From: Palleronia aestuarii | GTDB taxonomy: Bacteria > Pseudomonadota > Alphaproteobacteria > Rhodobacterales > Rhodobacteraceae | Direction: 5' to 3' | DNA: 64,000 bases | Assembly (NCBI RefSeq): GCF_003253995.1 | Contig: NZ_QKZL01000010.1 | Coordinates: 52,647-116,646, forward strand | Shown: positions 53,130-62,391 of the stretch, one piece after another | How positions within the stretch are numbered: position 1 is the stretch's first letter | Layout: each line of letters starts with the position of its first letter | Notes under the pieces: model-generated | The model's database searches: none | What the model saw: the letters and a program-made list of their open reading frames with translations, nothing else | Told to the model about the DNA's origin: nothing | Program-made: the position numbers and the translations under genes

Positions 53130-54044
53130 CTAGCTTGCTTCGCCTTGTCTGGCATGCCGGGTCGCCGCGTCGCGGACCATGGAGAGAAACGCGCTGAACC
53201 CCGCGGCGGGGTTTCGCCTGCCGGGGTAATAGAGGCTGAAACCGGGGCGTGGCGGAGTCCAGTCTTCCAGCAGGCGGACCATCCGGCCGGCGGCGATATC
53301 CTCCGCCACGTCCTGTTCGATGAAGAAGCCGATGCCGGCTCCGTCGAGGACGGCGGCGCGCGCGATCGCGGCCTCGTCGAGGCTCAGGCGACCCCTGGCC
53401 TCGATCTGGACGATCTCGCCGTCGCGTTCGAAATGCCAGCGAAAGACCGCCCCGTTGGGCAGGCGGACGCGAAGGCAATCCTCCAGGGGGAGATCGGCCG
53501 GGGTGAGCGGCACGGGACGGGCCGCGATCCAGTCCGGCGCAGCCACGACGGCATAGCCCTGCGGCCGGCCCAGTGGGATGGCGATCATGTCGCGCGGCAC
53601 CAGATCGGCCGGCCGGATCCCGAGGTCGAACCCCTCGGCCACGATGTCGACCAGCCGCCCCTCGGTGACCAGGTCGATCCGCATGTCGGGGAAGCGACGC
53701 AGGAAGGTCAAGATCAGCGGCGTGATCTCCCGCCCCGCCTGAACAGAGGCGTTGATCCGCAACAGGCCCGATGGTGTGGATCGCTGGGATTGCGCGGTCT
53801 CCATCGCCAAGCGGATTTCCGACAGGGCCGGACCGATGCCATTAACGAACGTCCGCCCGGCATCGCTCAGCGAAACGCTGCGCGTCGTGCGGTTGAAGAG
53901 CCGCACGCCGAGAGTGGTCTCGAGACGCGAGATCGCATGGGACAGCGCCGTGGTCGACATGCCGAGATCGAGCGCTGCTGCACGGAACGACCCGAGCCGG
54001 GCGATCGCCATCACGGCCTCAAAAGTTTTCAGCCCGGCTTCCAT
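53130..54044 (-). CDS. LysR family regulator (divergent from NTF2-SDR pair)
   Basis: 304-residue LysR-type regulator: winged helix [23 protein letters not shown] at the N-terminus and [16 protein letters not shown], followed by the effector domain. It starts at 54044 ([14 protein letters not shown]). It is divergent from the NTF2-like/SDR pair across 100 bp and most likely regulates it. It is similar in layout to the LysR at 47.8 kb but not an obvious recent duplicate. Confidence 0.92.
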   Translation of the reverse strand: MEAGLKTFEAVMAIARLGSFRAAALDLGMSTTALSHAISRLETTLGVRLFNRTTRSVSLSDAGRTFVNGIGPALSEIRLAMETAQSQRSTPSGLLRINASVQAGREITPLILTFLRRFPDMRIDLVTEGRLVDIVAEGFDLGIRPADLVPRDMIAIPLGRPQGYAVVAAPDWIAARPVPLTPADLPLEDCLRVRLPNGAVFRWHFERDGEIVQIEARGRLSLDEAAIARAAVLDGAGIGFFIEQDVAEDIAAGRMVRLLEDWTPPRPGFSLYYPGRRNPAAGFSAFLSMVRDAATRHARQGEAS

Positions 54045-54144
54045 TATCCCGATCCTGTCATCGTCTGATACCGATTTATCCCGATTATCTGCATGGCGGT
54101 CCAGTCGTATGTTGCCCCTGACCAAGAACCGAAAGGCCAGCGCA

Positions 54145-54465
54145 ATGCATCTCCCACCTCCGATCCAGACCTATTTCACCGCTCGTGCGCCGCGGGACCG
54201 GGACGCGCTCGCCGCGGCCTTCACCCGGGATGCCGTCGTCCATGACGAGGGTCACATCCACCATGGCCCGCAGGCGATCTCCGAGTGGTGGCTCGCCGCG
54301 AAGGCGAAGTATCGCCATCACGCAGAGCCAATCGACATGACCGAGGCAGGCGGAAAGACCGTGGTCCGGGCGACTGTCACCGGCGTTTTCCCCGGAAGCC
54401 CGGCGGTACTGACCTTCGCCTTCGGGCTGGACGGCGACCACATCACGGATCTGGAGATCGGATGA
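54145..54465 (+). CDS. NTF2-like / SnoaL-like small protein
   Basis: 106-residue protein of the nuclear-transport-factor-2-like fold: [31 protein letters not shown] at the N-terminus (given only as position: residues 6-36) and [17 protein letters not shown] at the end, the typical closing strand. No catalytic dyad is certain. Its stop overlaps the SDR start (ATGA at 54462-54465), so the two are translationally coupled and may act on the same small molecule. Confidence 0.82.
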   Translation: MHLPPPIQTYFTARAPRDRDALAAAFTRDAVVHDEGHIHHGPQAISEWWLAAKAKYRHHAEPIDMTEAGGKTVVRATVTGVFPGSPAVLTFAFGLDGDHITDLEIG

Positions 54466-55244
54466 TGTCGGATTTCCTGACCCTCGAGGGCAAGCGCGCC
54501 CTCATCACCGGCGGAACGCAGGGCGCGGGCGCGGCGACCGCAGACCTGTTCCGCGACCTGGGCGCCCGGGTCGTGACGGCGGCGCGCAAGCCGCTCGACG
54601 GCCCGTCGGACGACCTGTTCGTGGCCGCCGACCTGACCACGCCGGAGGGTTGCGAAACCGTGGCCAGGGCGGTTCAGACCCGGATGGGTGGCGCGGATAT
54701 CATCGTCCACATGCTGGGCGGCTCGTCGGCGCCCGGCGGGGGCTTCGCAGCCCTAGGCGAGGCGGAATGGCAGGCCGAACTGGCGCTGAACCTCCTGCCC
54801 GCCCTGCGCCTCGACCGCGCCCTGGTACCGGGCATGGTCGCGCAGGGCGCGGGGGTGGTTGTCCACGTCACGTCGATCCAACGACTGCTGCCGCTGCCCG
54901 AGGCGACCACCGCCTACGCCGCCGCCAAGGCGGCTCTGTCGACCTACAGCAAGAGCCTCTCGAAAGAGATCTCGCCCCACGGCGTCCGCGTGGTGCGCGT
55001 GGCCCCCGGCTGGATCGATACCGAAGCCTCGGTCCGCCTGTCGGAACGCGTGGCCGAGGAGGCGGGCACCGACCTCGCCGGAGGGCGACGCATCATCATG
55101 GACAGCCTGGGGGGCATCCCGATCGGGCGTCCGTCAAAACCCGTCGAGATAGCGAACCTGATCGCGTTTCTCGCTTCCGACCGCGCAGCCACCATCACCG
55201 GGACGGAGTACACCATTGATGGCGGGACCGTGCCGACTGCGTAG
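54462..55244 (+). CDS. SDR family NAD(P)-dependent oxidoreductase
   Basis: Classical short-chain dehydrogenase of 260 residues: cofactor motif [18 protein letters not shown] (TGxxxGxG), Ser in [12 protein letters not shown] and the catalytic YAAAK (about residue 155), ending with [17 protein letters not shown]. The ATG at 54462 overlaps the NTF2-like stop; 54465 is an alternative. The substrate is unknown. The cassette is presumably controlled by the divergent LysR gene. Confidence 0.92.
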   Translation: MMSDFLTLEGKRALITGGTQGAGAATADLFRDLGARVVTAARKPLDGPSDDLFVAADLTTPEGCETVARAVQTRMGGADIIVHMLGGSSAPGGGFAALGEAEWQAELALNLLPALRLDRALVPGMVAQGAGVVVHVTSIQRLLPLPEATTAYAAAKAALSTYSKSLSKEISPHGVRVVRVAPGWIDTEASVRLSERVAEEAGTDLAGGRRIIMDSLGGIPIGRPSKPVEIANLIAFLASDRAATITGTEYTIDGGTVPTA

Positions 55245-55291
55245 GAAGTTGCGGCGCATGATATATCGAGCAACGCAGCAGTGATCTGGAG

Positions 55292-55319
55292 CGCCCCGCG
55301 GACCGAAGGTTTCGGGGCG
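55292..55319 (+). terminator. Probable terminator after the SDR gene
   Basis: CGCCCCG (55292-55298) and CGGGGCG (55313-55319) form a 7-bp stem followed by TCTTTG, 47 bases after the SDR stop. The 14-nt loop can form an alternative inner pairing (CGAA/TTCG). Confidence 0.45.
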
Positions 55320-55320
55320 T

Positions 55321-55952
55321 CTTTGCCGGGGAACTTCCCAGCAGACGATCCGGGCGACGGCATCCAGACCGCGGCCTTAGTTTGAAGCTTTGCTCCTTCC
55401 GGGTCACGGGCGGGACGATGAAGGGCTCCGAAATCAGATCCCGTGCGAAGCGGGTCTCCATCATGGATGCCCGCGTGAAACGTGCATCCCCCTCGGGCCG
55501 GATCCGTTCGGTGACACGGCCTTGCTGGCTGGGGACGTCATATCGTCTCGTCAGGATCGGCTGCCGATTTCCCCTGTTCTCTCGATTTCACGCCTTGGAA
55601 TCGATCCCGCTTTCGTCTTGGCTGCCTCGGGACGTGATCGCATGTCGCAGCAGGCACGATCACCGAAGAATACGTACCGGTCGACCATTGCCGGCCAAGT
55701 CGAAGGGCGTCTGCGTGAGGGCATTCTGCATCACACTCGTAGCGGCGGCGCACCCGACGGCATCGCCGCCATGTCGCCTAGCCGCTTTTACCCGGGCGAG
55801 CTCGCTCTTCCGCTGGTCGAGATCGTGGCGGCTCTGCCGAGCGGAATCGTGATATCGGTTGGAACGCCGAGTTCCGGCCCTCCGGGCACGTCGTACGAAC
55901 CAGCGCGCGCCATCTGCCGCCCGACCGCAGACCCTTTCGAGCAGGAGACGAT
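55321..55952. other. 632-bp stretch without a supported gene
   Basis: Open frames exist on both strands, but none starts with a ribosome site or shows a recognisable fold, and codon quality is poor compared with the neighbours. It may hold decayed coding sequence plus the aroQ promoter. Nothing else was identified. Confidence 0.45.
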
Positions 55953-56393
55953 ATGAAGTCGATCTATGTCCTCAACGGACCCAACCTCAATCTGCTGGGC
56001 AAGCGGCAGCCCGAGATCTACGGCCACGAGACGCTCGAGGATGTGGAACGTCTTTGCGAAGGCGTCGCCACCGACGGCTTCGAGATCCGGGTCCTGCAAT
56101 CCAACCACGAGGGGCAGATCATCGACTGGATCCACGAGGCCCGCGAGAATGCCTGCGGCATCGTCATCAATCCCGCCGCCTTCACGCATACCTCCGTCGC
56201 GATCCTCGATGCGCTCAACACGTTCGACGGGCCGGTGATCGAGGTGCATATCTCGCAGGTCCACAAGCGCGAGTCGTTCCGCCACCATTCCTACGTCTCG
56301 CATCGTGCCGACGGGGTGATCGCGGGACTCGGGCTCGAAGGCTACGCGGCGGGGGTACGGCGTATCTGCCAGCTCGTCGATGCGCACCGATGA
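55953..56393 (+). CDS. aroQ: Type II 3-dehydroquinate dehydratase
   Basis: Dehydrates 3-dehydroquinate to 3-dehydroshikimate. The 146-residue dodecameric-type enzyme shows the active-site [17 protein letters not shown] (Arg and Tyr lid), [30 protein letters not shown] (Asn) and [18 protein letters not shown] (His, Arg). It is followed by an AroE-like gene and is not near other aro genes. It may therefore be a catabolic (quinate/shikimate) copy rather than the biosynthetic one, which is inference. Confidence 0.94.
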   Translation: MKSIYVLNGPNLNLLGKRQPEIYGHETLEDVERLCEGVATDGFEIRVLQSNHEGQIIDWIHEARENACGIVINPAAFTHTSVAILDALNTFDGPVIEVHISQVHKRESFRHHSYVSHRADGVIAGLGLEGYAAGVRRICQLVDAHR

Positions 56394-56395
56394 GG

Positions 56396-56653
56396 GGGAA
56401 CGCCCGTTATTGCTGCCTCGGGGGCGCCGGGTGCCGGATCCACGATGTGCCGGGCGCGAGGGATCATCGATTGCTCCACATTGGCCGTCCGGCAGATCGT
56501 CGACGCCATCGCCGACTTCGGCACCATCGTGACGGGCGGAAACTCGAGATCGTGCCAGACGGATCCTGCATGAGAACGGTGAATGTCTCCGCGGGCAGCG
56601 TCGTTCTCGCCGATCACGGCCCGTTCGACGGCAACGGGATCGCCTCCGCATGA
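56396..56653 (+). pseudogene. Coding-like remnant between aroQ and the aroE-like gene
   Basis: 258 bp that reads in fragments. One frame gives GIIDCSTLAVRQIVDAIADF (from about 56452), recalling the DCST segment of NAD-binding 3-hydroxyacid dehydrogenases. Another frame gives MRTVNVSAGSVVLADHGPFD (from 56570) and ends in a stop that overlaps the aroE-like ATG by 4 bp, like a former coupled gene. No intact frame connects the two. I read it as a decayed gene; the identity is uncertain. Confidence 0.35.
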
Positions 56654-57492
56654 CGGGTCTCGTTTCGGGACATACGCGCGTCATCGCGCATCTCGGCGTC
56701 CCGACCGGGAGTTTCCGAGCGCCGATGATCTACAACCCCTATTTCGAAGCGAAGGGGATCGATGCGCTCGTCGTGCCGATGGGCTGCGAGGCCGCGGATT
56801 ATCCCGCCTTCCTCCCGCTCGTGGCGCGGCTCCGGAATTTCGCCGGCGCGCTCGTCACGATGCCCCACAAGATCACGACCGTCGGGCTTCTCGACCAGGC
56901 GAGCCCGGCGGTCGAGATCTGCGGCGCCTGCAACGCGGTCAGGCGCGATGCGGAGGGGCGGCTCGTCGGCGACATGTTCGACGGGGAAGGTTTCGCGCGC
57001 GGCGTTCTGCGCAAGGGTCGCGAGATCCGCGGCGCGTCGGTGCTCATCGTCGGATCGGGCGGCGTGGGGTCGGCCATCGCGGCCGCACTCGCCCGTGCGG
57101 GCGCGGCGCGGATCGGGCTTCACGACATCGATCCTGCCCAGTCGGAAAGGCTGGCCGCACGGCTGACCCGGCACTATCCGGATCTCGAGATCGAGATCGG
57201 ATCGACGGATCCCACGGCTCGCGACATCGTCGTCAACGCCACCCCTCTCGGCATGAAGGTGGGCGATCCCATGCCCCTCGACGTGGACCGCATACGATCC
57301 GAGAGCTTCGTGGGTGAAGTCGTCATGTCCGACGCCGAGACGCCATTCCTCGCCGCCGCCCGTGCGCGGGGCTGCGTCACGCAGGAGGGAACGGACATGC
57401 TCTTCGAACAGATCCCGGCCTATCTCGAATTCTTCGAGCTGCCATCGACCACCCCCGAGGAACTACGCCGCCTGGCCCGCCTCCGCGTCTGA
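56650..57492 (+). CDS. AroE-like dehydrogenase with altered substrate site
   Basis: 280-residue shikimate-dehydrogenase-fold protein. It keeps Lys74 (VTMPHK), Asn95 (CGACNAV) and Asp111 (DMFDGEGF) of the catalytic set and the NAD(P) motif LIVGSGGVGSAIAAAL (about residue 130). Where shikimate dehydrogenases have HSxSP, holding the carboxylate with two Ser, this protein reads S21-F22-R23-A24-P25. Both serines are gone and an Arg is gained, and the usual NTD is MFD. It is probably specific for another compound. It sits just after aroQ, consistent with a catabolic pair. Confidence 0.8.
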   Translation: MTGLVSGHTRVIAHLGVPTGSFRAPMIYNPYFEAKGIDALVVPMGCEAADYPAFLPLVARLRNFAGALVTMPHKITTVGLLDQASPAVEICGACNAVRRDAEGRLVGDMFDGEGFARGVLRKGREIRGASVLIVGSGGVGSAIAAALARAGAARIGLHDIDPAQSERLAARLTRHYPDLEIEIGSTDPTARDIVVNATPLGMKVGDPMPLDVDRIRSESFVGEVVMSDAETPFLAAARARGCVTQEGTDMLFEQIPAYLEFFELPSTTPEELRRLARLRV

Positions 57493-57585
57493 GGGGCCTC
57501 CGCAGGGGCCTGCGCGTGACCCGACCAGAGGCCGCGTTAAGGGAGGTTCGGCGATAGAAAGTCGGCCAGGGTAAGGCGCGCCGAC

Positions 57586-60066
57586 CTACCAGTTGATCTG
57601 CTCGATCCCGGCGAAGGACACGCTTCCTCCCTCGTCGAACGTGATGATACCTGCGGCATCCTGCGACAAAGTCGCGTTTCCGTCCGACACGCCCGTGACG
57701 CTGTGGCCGTCATCGACGAGCACCGTCCAGCCCTCGCCGTCGATCGCGTTCCCGCTCCCATAAACCGGGCCCGAGCCGTCCATGATCCTGACGAGGTCGG
57801 TCCAGCCGATATCGCCGTCGACACGGTCGGCGCCCTCGCCCGATCCGATCCAGAACTGGTCCGAGCCGTCTGCGCCCTCCAGGGAATCGTCGCCGCGGCC
57901 ACCGACGATCGTGTCGTCCCCGTGGCCGCCGAGGATCGTGTCGTTGTCGTCGTCGCCGTGGAGCAGGTCGTCTCCGTATCCCCCCCTGATCATGTCGTGC
58001 CCGGCGCCGCCGTGTACCGTGTCGTTGCCGTCCTCATCGGCGAAGGACCCCCCGGAACCGGCGTCGATCACGTCGTTGCCGTTACCGCCGGAGATCGAAT
58101 CCGCCCCGATCCAGCCGAGGATGGTGTCGTCACCGCCACTTCCGGACAGCGTATCGTCGCCATTGCCGCCATCGACCCGGTCGTTGCCGTCCCCGCCATC
58201 GAGCACGTCGTCGCCGAACCAGCCGATCAGCCGGTCGTCCCCTGCCCCCCCGTCGAGCGTGTCGTTGCCGGTATCGCCGTCGAGCGTATCGGCGCCGTCG
58301 CCCCCTTCGATGTAATCGTGCCCGCTGCCGCTCCATAGCGAGTCGTCGCCATCGCCCCCGATCAGCGTATCCGCGCCTCCACCACCCTTGATCGTATCCC
58401 TGCCGGCCCCGCCGTCGAGCAGGTCATCGCCGCCACGGCCGATCAGCGTATCGTCGTTCGCGCCGCCCCGCGCGGTTCCTCCCGACGCGTGCGTCGTAAT
58501 GTGGTCCGCTCCCGCGCCGCCGGAGATCTCGAATTCCGAAACGCCGATATCGTCGAAGACGACACTGTCGTCGCCGAGGCTCAGCCATTCCGCCGTATCG
58601 TCCGGGGCGCCGGTGATCTTTCTCGTCGACAACAGGCCGAACCGATCCGTCGCGGTCACGTCCAGCGTCAGGGGGACTTTCTCGAAATCGAGGCTCTGTC
58701 CGTCGGCAAGGCGTAAAAGGCCCGCCTCGTCGACGAAGACGCGGCTGTCGTCGACCGACCAGCGCAGCGTATCACCCTCATCCGGATCGTCCGCTGAAAG
58801 CTGCCCCAAGACTGCGCCGATCGCATTCTCCTCGACCGCCGCGGCGGCGAAAGCGATCTCTCCAGGCGGACGGTTCAGCGCCTCCTCCATCGAGATCTCC
58901 GTATCCGAGAAACGCAGGGTCTTGATCCCGCTCAGCGTATCGGTTCCCTCCGGCGCGCCCTCCCGCAGATCGCGGACGATCACCGTTTCGTCCTCGGCCT
59001 CTTCGACGGCATAATCGGCCCCAGCGCCATCGTAGACCGCCGTTTCGTGTCCCGTGCCGTCCTCGATCGTGTCGTTGCCCCTCCCGCCCGCGATCGATCC
59101 GCCGCCGGTCTCATGGGTGGAGATAACATCGTCGCCATCGCCGCCGGTAACGGACAATTCGGCGATTCCGGCGTCCACAAAACCCACGCCGCCATCCGCG
59201 AGCGTGACATGTTCCGCCACATCGGCAACGCCGATCGTGTAGGATTGCGACGTCGTCGATCCGTCACCGGATTTCGCCGTGACGATTACATCGTGAGCGA
59301 TCGCCGTCTCGGCATCGAGGGGGGACGCGACCCTGATCTCGCCCGTTCGCGGATCAATCGAGAAGCGCCCGCCCGCATCGTCGATCAGGGCGTACACGAC
59401 CTCGTCCGCGGCATCCGCATCCGTCGCCATCGCGGTTATCCCGGTGGGGCTTCCGATCGCGGCGTCTTCGGCCACGATGTCGGCGGACGGATCGGCGTCC
59501 GATTGCTCGGATATCTCCGAATTCGGGGGGGTGAAATCCCGTGGCGGGTCGGCCGGTTCAGGCGTCGGTTCGGATGACGGAGATTCGCCCGCGGGAGATG
59601 AGGGCGTTTGAGGAGCAGCCTCTGACTCGAGTCCAAGTTCGAGTTCGGGCGCCGGTTCGGGCTCCGGGTCTGTAACCGGCGAGGATCCTTTGTCCGACGG
59701 GATCGGGTCAGGAACCGGGTCGCGTCCATGTTCGGGCCCGGCGGGCGGGACGATCGGATCGGTTCCGGGGCGCGGGGCGGGCTCTGGCTCGACTGGCGGG
59801 ACGGTCGAATCGGTTCCCGGCTGCGGCGCGGGCTCTGGCTCGGCTTCGGGTTGCGGGTCGATCTCCAACGCCGCATCCGGGATCACGGTGGGCTCCGACG
59901 GCTCGGAGGGCGCATCCGCGACCGGCACCGGTTCCTGCCCGGCCAATTCCGGAGAAGCCGTCTCTTCCGGGCCAGGCCGTTCCGGGTCGGACGGATCGTC
60001 TCCATCGGACTGCGACGGCTCATCGGACGGTGACGAAGTCCTCGTCGGAGGTTCGATCCGCGACAT
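57586..60066 (-). CDS. RTX/cadherin-like secreted calcium-binding protein, 5'-truncated
   Basis: 826 residues from an ATG at 60066 that lacks any ribosome site. Order: Pro/Glu/Ser/Asp-rich linker (about 1-195), cadherin-like repeat (about 197-285), a GGxGxD block with SGIKTLRFSDTEI (about 300-385), a second cadherin-like repeat (about 395-490), then about 20 RTX nonapeptides (about 495-740) and a type I secretion C-terminus ending FAGIEQINW. Secretion by a type I system and calcium-driven folding outside the cell follow. The same P/E-rich composition continues in another frame upstream (EPPMPPPP, SEAEQRSEPD) up to 60210, where the IS5 remnant begins. The gene therefore appears frameshifted near 60071-60083 and beheaded. 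Confidence 0.8.
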   Translation of the reverse strand: MSRIEPPTRTSSPSDEPSQSDGDDPSDPERPGPEETASPELAGQEPVPVADAPSEPSEPTVIPDAALEIDPQPEAEPEPAPQPGTDSTVPPVEPEPAPRPGTDPIVPPAGPEHGRDPVPDPIPSDKGSSPVTDPEPEPAPELELGLESEAAPQTPSSPAGESPSSEPTPEPADPPRDFTPPNSEISEQSDADPSADIVAEDAAIGSPTGITAMATDADAADEVVYALIDDAGGRFSIDPRTGEIRVASPLDAETAIAHDVIVTAKSGDGSTTSQSYTIGVADVAEHVTLADGGVGFVDAGIAELSVTGGDGDDVISTHETGGGSIAGGRGNDTIEDGTGHETAVYDGAGADYAVEEAEDETVIVRDLREGAPEGTDTLSGIKTLRFSDTEISMEEALNRPPGEIAFAAAAVEENAIGAVLGQLSADDPDEGDTLRWSVDDSRVFVDEAGLLRLADGQSLDFEKVPLTLDVTATDRFGLLSTRKITGAPDDTAEWLSLGDDSVVFDDIGVSEFEISGGAGADHITTHASGGTARGGANDDTLIGRGGDDLLDGGAGRDTIKGGGGADTLIGGDGDDSLWSGSGHDYIEGGDGADTLDGDTGNDTLDGGAGDDRLIGWFGDDVLDGGDGNDRVDGGNGDDTLSGSGGDDTILGWIGADSISGGNGNDVIDAGSGGSFADEDGNDTVHGGAGHDMIRGGYGDDLLHGDDDNDTILGGHGDDTIVGGRGDDSLEGADGSDQFWIGSGEGADRVDGDIGWTDLVRIMDGSGPVYGSGNAIDGEGWTVLVDDGHSVTGVSDGNATLSQDAAGIITFDEGGSVSFAGIEQINW

Positions 60067-60210
60067 AACCGGGGCGGAGGGGGCATAGGCGGCTCCGCGA
60101 CAGGCGCAGTTGAACGCGCGACCGTACCCTCCGCCTCGACGAGCGGAACGTCCGCACGATCGGGCTCGGAGCGCTGTTCAGCCTCGGAGGGAGCGTTGGC
60201 AGGTTTGGCC

Positions 60211-60227
60211 GGTTCTGTTGCACGGAG
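60211..60227 (+). repeat. Left terminal inverted repeat of the IS5-family remnant
   Basis: GGTTCTGTTGCACGGAG. It matches the inverse of 61461-61477 at 13 of 17 positions; all four differences are transitions. Confidence 0.6.
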
Positions 60228-60264
60228 CGCCTGAAGGCCGCGCTTCCCCTTTTTGTTGCCGATG

Positions 60265-61395
60265 TCAGCCGACGGGTTGCGTGACGGGGATGCCGAGGGC
60301 GGCGAAGCGGTTCGGGATGGCAATGCGGATTTGAAGCTCGGCGGTCTTTCGGTCGAAGGTGAGGCATCGAGCTGCCATCGGTCCGAGGCCGATGCCGAAC
60401 GGCCATGAGCTTCCGGTCGAGCAGCTTCATGCAGTTCATTTTCGTCTCGGCGCGGCTTCGGCGATGGTATCCACTCCAGCGCCGCCAGATAGTCCGTCCG
60501 AAGCGCTTCATGACACGCAGCGCCTCGTTCCTGCATGTCGCTCCGGGGCTGTCTTTCTTCCACGGCCTTGCATTGCGCCGGGGCGGCACGACCGCGTCCG
60601 CGCCCCGGTTCGCGATGGCATCGCGGCAGGTGAGCTGGCGCGGCGCCACCGGTTCAAGCCCGCTGGCGAACGGTGTCGTAGGCACCGTCGGCGGTAACGG
60701 ATGCGATTGGTTCGTCCACAGGGACTTGGCCAAGCAGGTCGGGCAATGAGGAGGAACAGGGATCGATACCCCGACGAATGGCGCATCGCCGACGCCGCTG
60801 CCGTCCACTGGCTCTCTCGGACCGGCGGCATTCGACAGTGAACTCTCGACTGCACGGATCTCGAGCGTGCTCTCATCGACGGCGAGGTGGACCTTGCACC
60901 AGACCCGCCTGCGCGCTCCACCATGCTTTCGGGCATGCCATTCGCCCTCGCCGCGGACTTTGACGCCATTCGGCATCGTCCTCGGACCGATGGCGGTCGA
61001 TGCCTCATTGTCTACGAGCAGGTGCAAAGGGTCGCCGCTACCACGGTCAGGCAACTGCACAGCCAAGGTCTTATACCGTCGGCAGAGCGTCGAGACTGAG
61101 GAGGATCAGCAAGCCTTCCAGTGGAAGGATCGCCCGACGAAGGGCACCGGCCAGTCGAGGTCTGCCAGCTTCGGAAGGCTCGCGACGAAGCCCGTCGTCT
61201 GACGAAGCGGCAGGCCGTCAAGGACCTCAATCGTCAGGCAAGCCTGGATTGCCGCGTCGCCGTAGACCGGTTGGCCGCCACGCTTGCCCGATGGCACCGC
61301 GTGCCAAGGCGTCGAAGGGTCGAACCAGACGGTCAACGACCCACGCTCACGCAGCGAGGCATTGTAGGCGGATCAGTTCAGGGTGCGGTAGCGGG
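60265..61395 (-). pseudogene. IS5-family transposase, inactivated
   Basis: Fragments of one transposase in changing frames: SAYNASLRERGSLTVWFDP (61376 to 61320), GDAAIQACLTIEVLDGLPL and LRQTTGFVASL (61260-61180 region), KVRGEGEWHARKHGGARRR (about 60970-60915), AIANRGADAVVPPRRNARPW (about 60620-60560), IWRRWSGYHRRSRAETKM (about 60490-60440) and a C-terminus ending IPVTQPVG with stop at 60265. The conserved Trp of the N-terminal TNW is a TGA stop (near 61377). The DDE residues are spread over different frames, so no active enzyme is made. Confidence 0.8.
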
Positions 61396-61460
61396 TCGGG
61401 ACGGGCTAAGACATGCCGCCCAGACATGCTGCTGGGCTCGCAATGTGAATCCCAGGCAGG

Positions 61461-61477
61461 CTTCGTGCAACAAGGCC
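61461..61477 (-). repeat. Right terminal inverted repeat of the IS5-family remnant
   Basis: CTTCGTGCAACAAGGCC, the inverse partner of the repeat at 60211-60227. Confidence 0.6.
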
Positions 61478-61692
61478 GTTTCACGGCCATAAGATTACGG
61501 CGACGAAAAAAAGACGCTGGGGCATCTGTAGTGACGGGTCGCCACACGCCGCCAGTGCTCCAGACAGACAACCAAGATTTGGATCCGGTTGCGGCGCCGA
61601 TGTTCACGCCTGTCGTATTGCACCGTCGTATATCGAGATGCTCGGCCGTAGGTATCGTCAACCTGACCGAGCGTTCGAGGCGTCGCGTTCCG

Positions 61693-62262
61693 TCAACCGA
61701 CCGATGCGCGACGACGGTACCGTACGATCCAGTGCACGCCGCCTGCGACGATCGCGACAGCAATGAATGGGAGGAGCAAGTGCTCCAGCGACTTGACGCG
61801 GCCGAACAGCGCCTCGATCCCCTGTCCAAAGAGGTAGCCCAACGTGACGAAGACCGTCCCCCAGGCGAGCGCCGCAAGACCGTTTATCAAGGCAAAACGC
61901 ATAGTCGACAGGTCCGTGGTGCCGATGGCGAGAGGGCTGATCGTCCGCAATCCGTAGAGAAAGCGAGAGAGGAAGACGAACGCCGTCGGATGCCGCTCGA
62001 AGGTCGCGAGAGCGCGTTGGAACGCCGGCCGGGACCGGACCTTTTGCACGTAGCCCGTATCGCGGTAGCGCCGTCCGATCATGAAGAAGGTCTGGTCGGA
62101 CGCGAACGAACCCGCCGCGGCCGCAAGGACGGCCGGAAGGTACGCGAACAGTCCCCGGTGAGCCATCATCCCGCCCAGGACCGTCACCGTCTCTCCCTCG
62201 AGTGCTGCACCGATCCCCAGGGCCCAGAGACCGTAATCAGAAAGAAACGCTTCCAACTGCAT
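61693..62262 (-). CDS. DedA/VTT-domain membrane protein (short form)
   Basis: 189-residue VTT-domain protein with FLSDYGLWALGIGAALEGETVTV at the N-terminus (acidic re-entrant motif at EGETV) and FVFLSRFLYGLRTISPLAIGT with the conserved SRFxxGxR, then three hydrophobic helices. AAGGAA lies upstream of the ATG at 62262. It belongs to the same superfamily as the DedA at 46.8 kb but is shorter and divergent. It is embedded between two insertion-sequence remnants, so it may have come in with mobile DNA. Confidence 0.88.
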   Translation of the reverse strand: MQLEAFLSDYGLWALGIGAALEGETVTVLGGMMAHRGLFAYLPAVLAAAAGSFASDQTFFMIGRRYRDTGYVQKVRSRPAFQRALATFERHPTAFVFLSRFLYGLRTISPLAIGTTDLSTMRFALINGLAALAWGTVFVTLGYLFGQGIEALFGRVKSLEHLLLPFIAVAIVAGGVHWIVRYRRRASVG

Positions 62263-62391
62263 GAGATCGCGTTCCTTAGACTGGCGTAAAATCCGGATAG
62301 AGACCGAAAGCCCCGACGGGATCAAGGGACGTCGTCGCGCGAACCGTGGGGTTGGATTCATAATCTGGAATCCGACGAGCAGATCGGGTGC

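Larger units (their letters stand above)
60211..61477 (-). mobile_element. Degenerate IS5-family (IS903-type) insertion element
   Basis: 1267 bp bounded by imperfect 17-bp terminal inverted repeats. It contains a leftward transposase pseudogene with several frameshifts and a nonsense codon. No target duplication can be recognised at the edges. It abuts the truncated 5' end of the RTX gene. Confidence 0.7.

Noticed and set aside
55382..55956. ORFs of 70-190 codons in the gap before aroQ
   Set aside because: Overlapping frames on both strands, no ribosome sites, no family features and amino-acid usage unlike neighbouring genes.
57850..58480. Dense short DNA repeats that could suggest a CRISPR or minisatellite
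   Set aside because: They encode the RTX nonapeptides (GGxGxDxxx), with 27-bp codon-driven periodicity and no conserved repeat-spacer structure.
60195..61490. Target-site duplication around the IS5 remnant
   Set aside because: The flanks (GTTTGGCC left, GTTTCACGG right) share only GTTT and do not form a direct repeat of the expected length.
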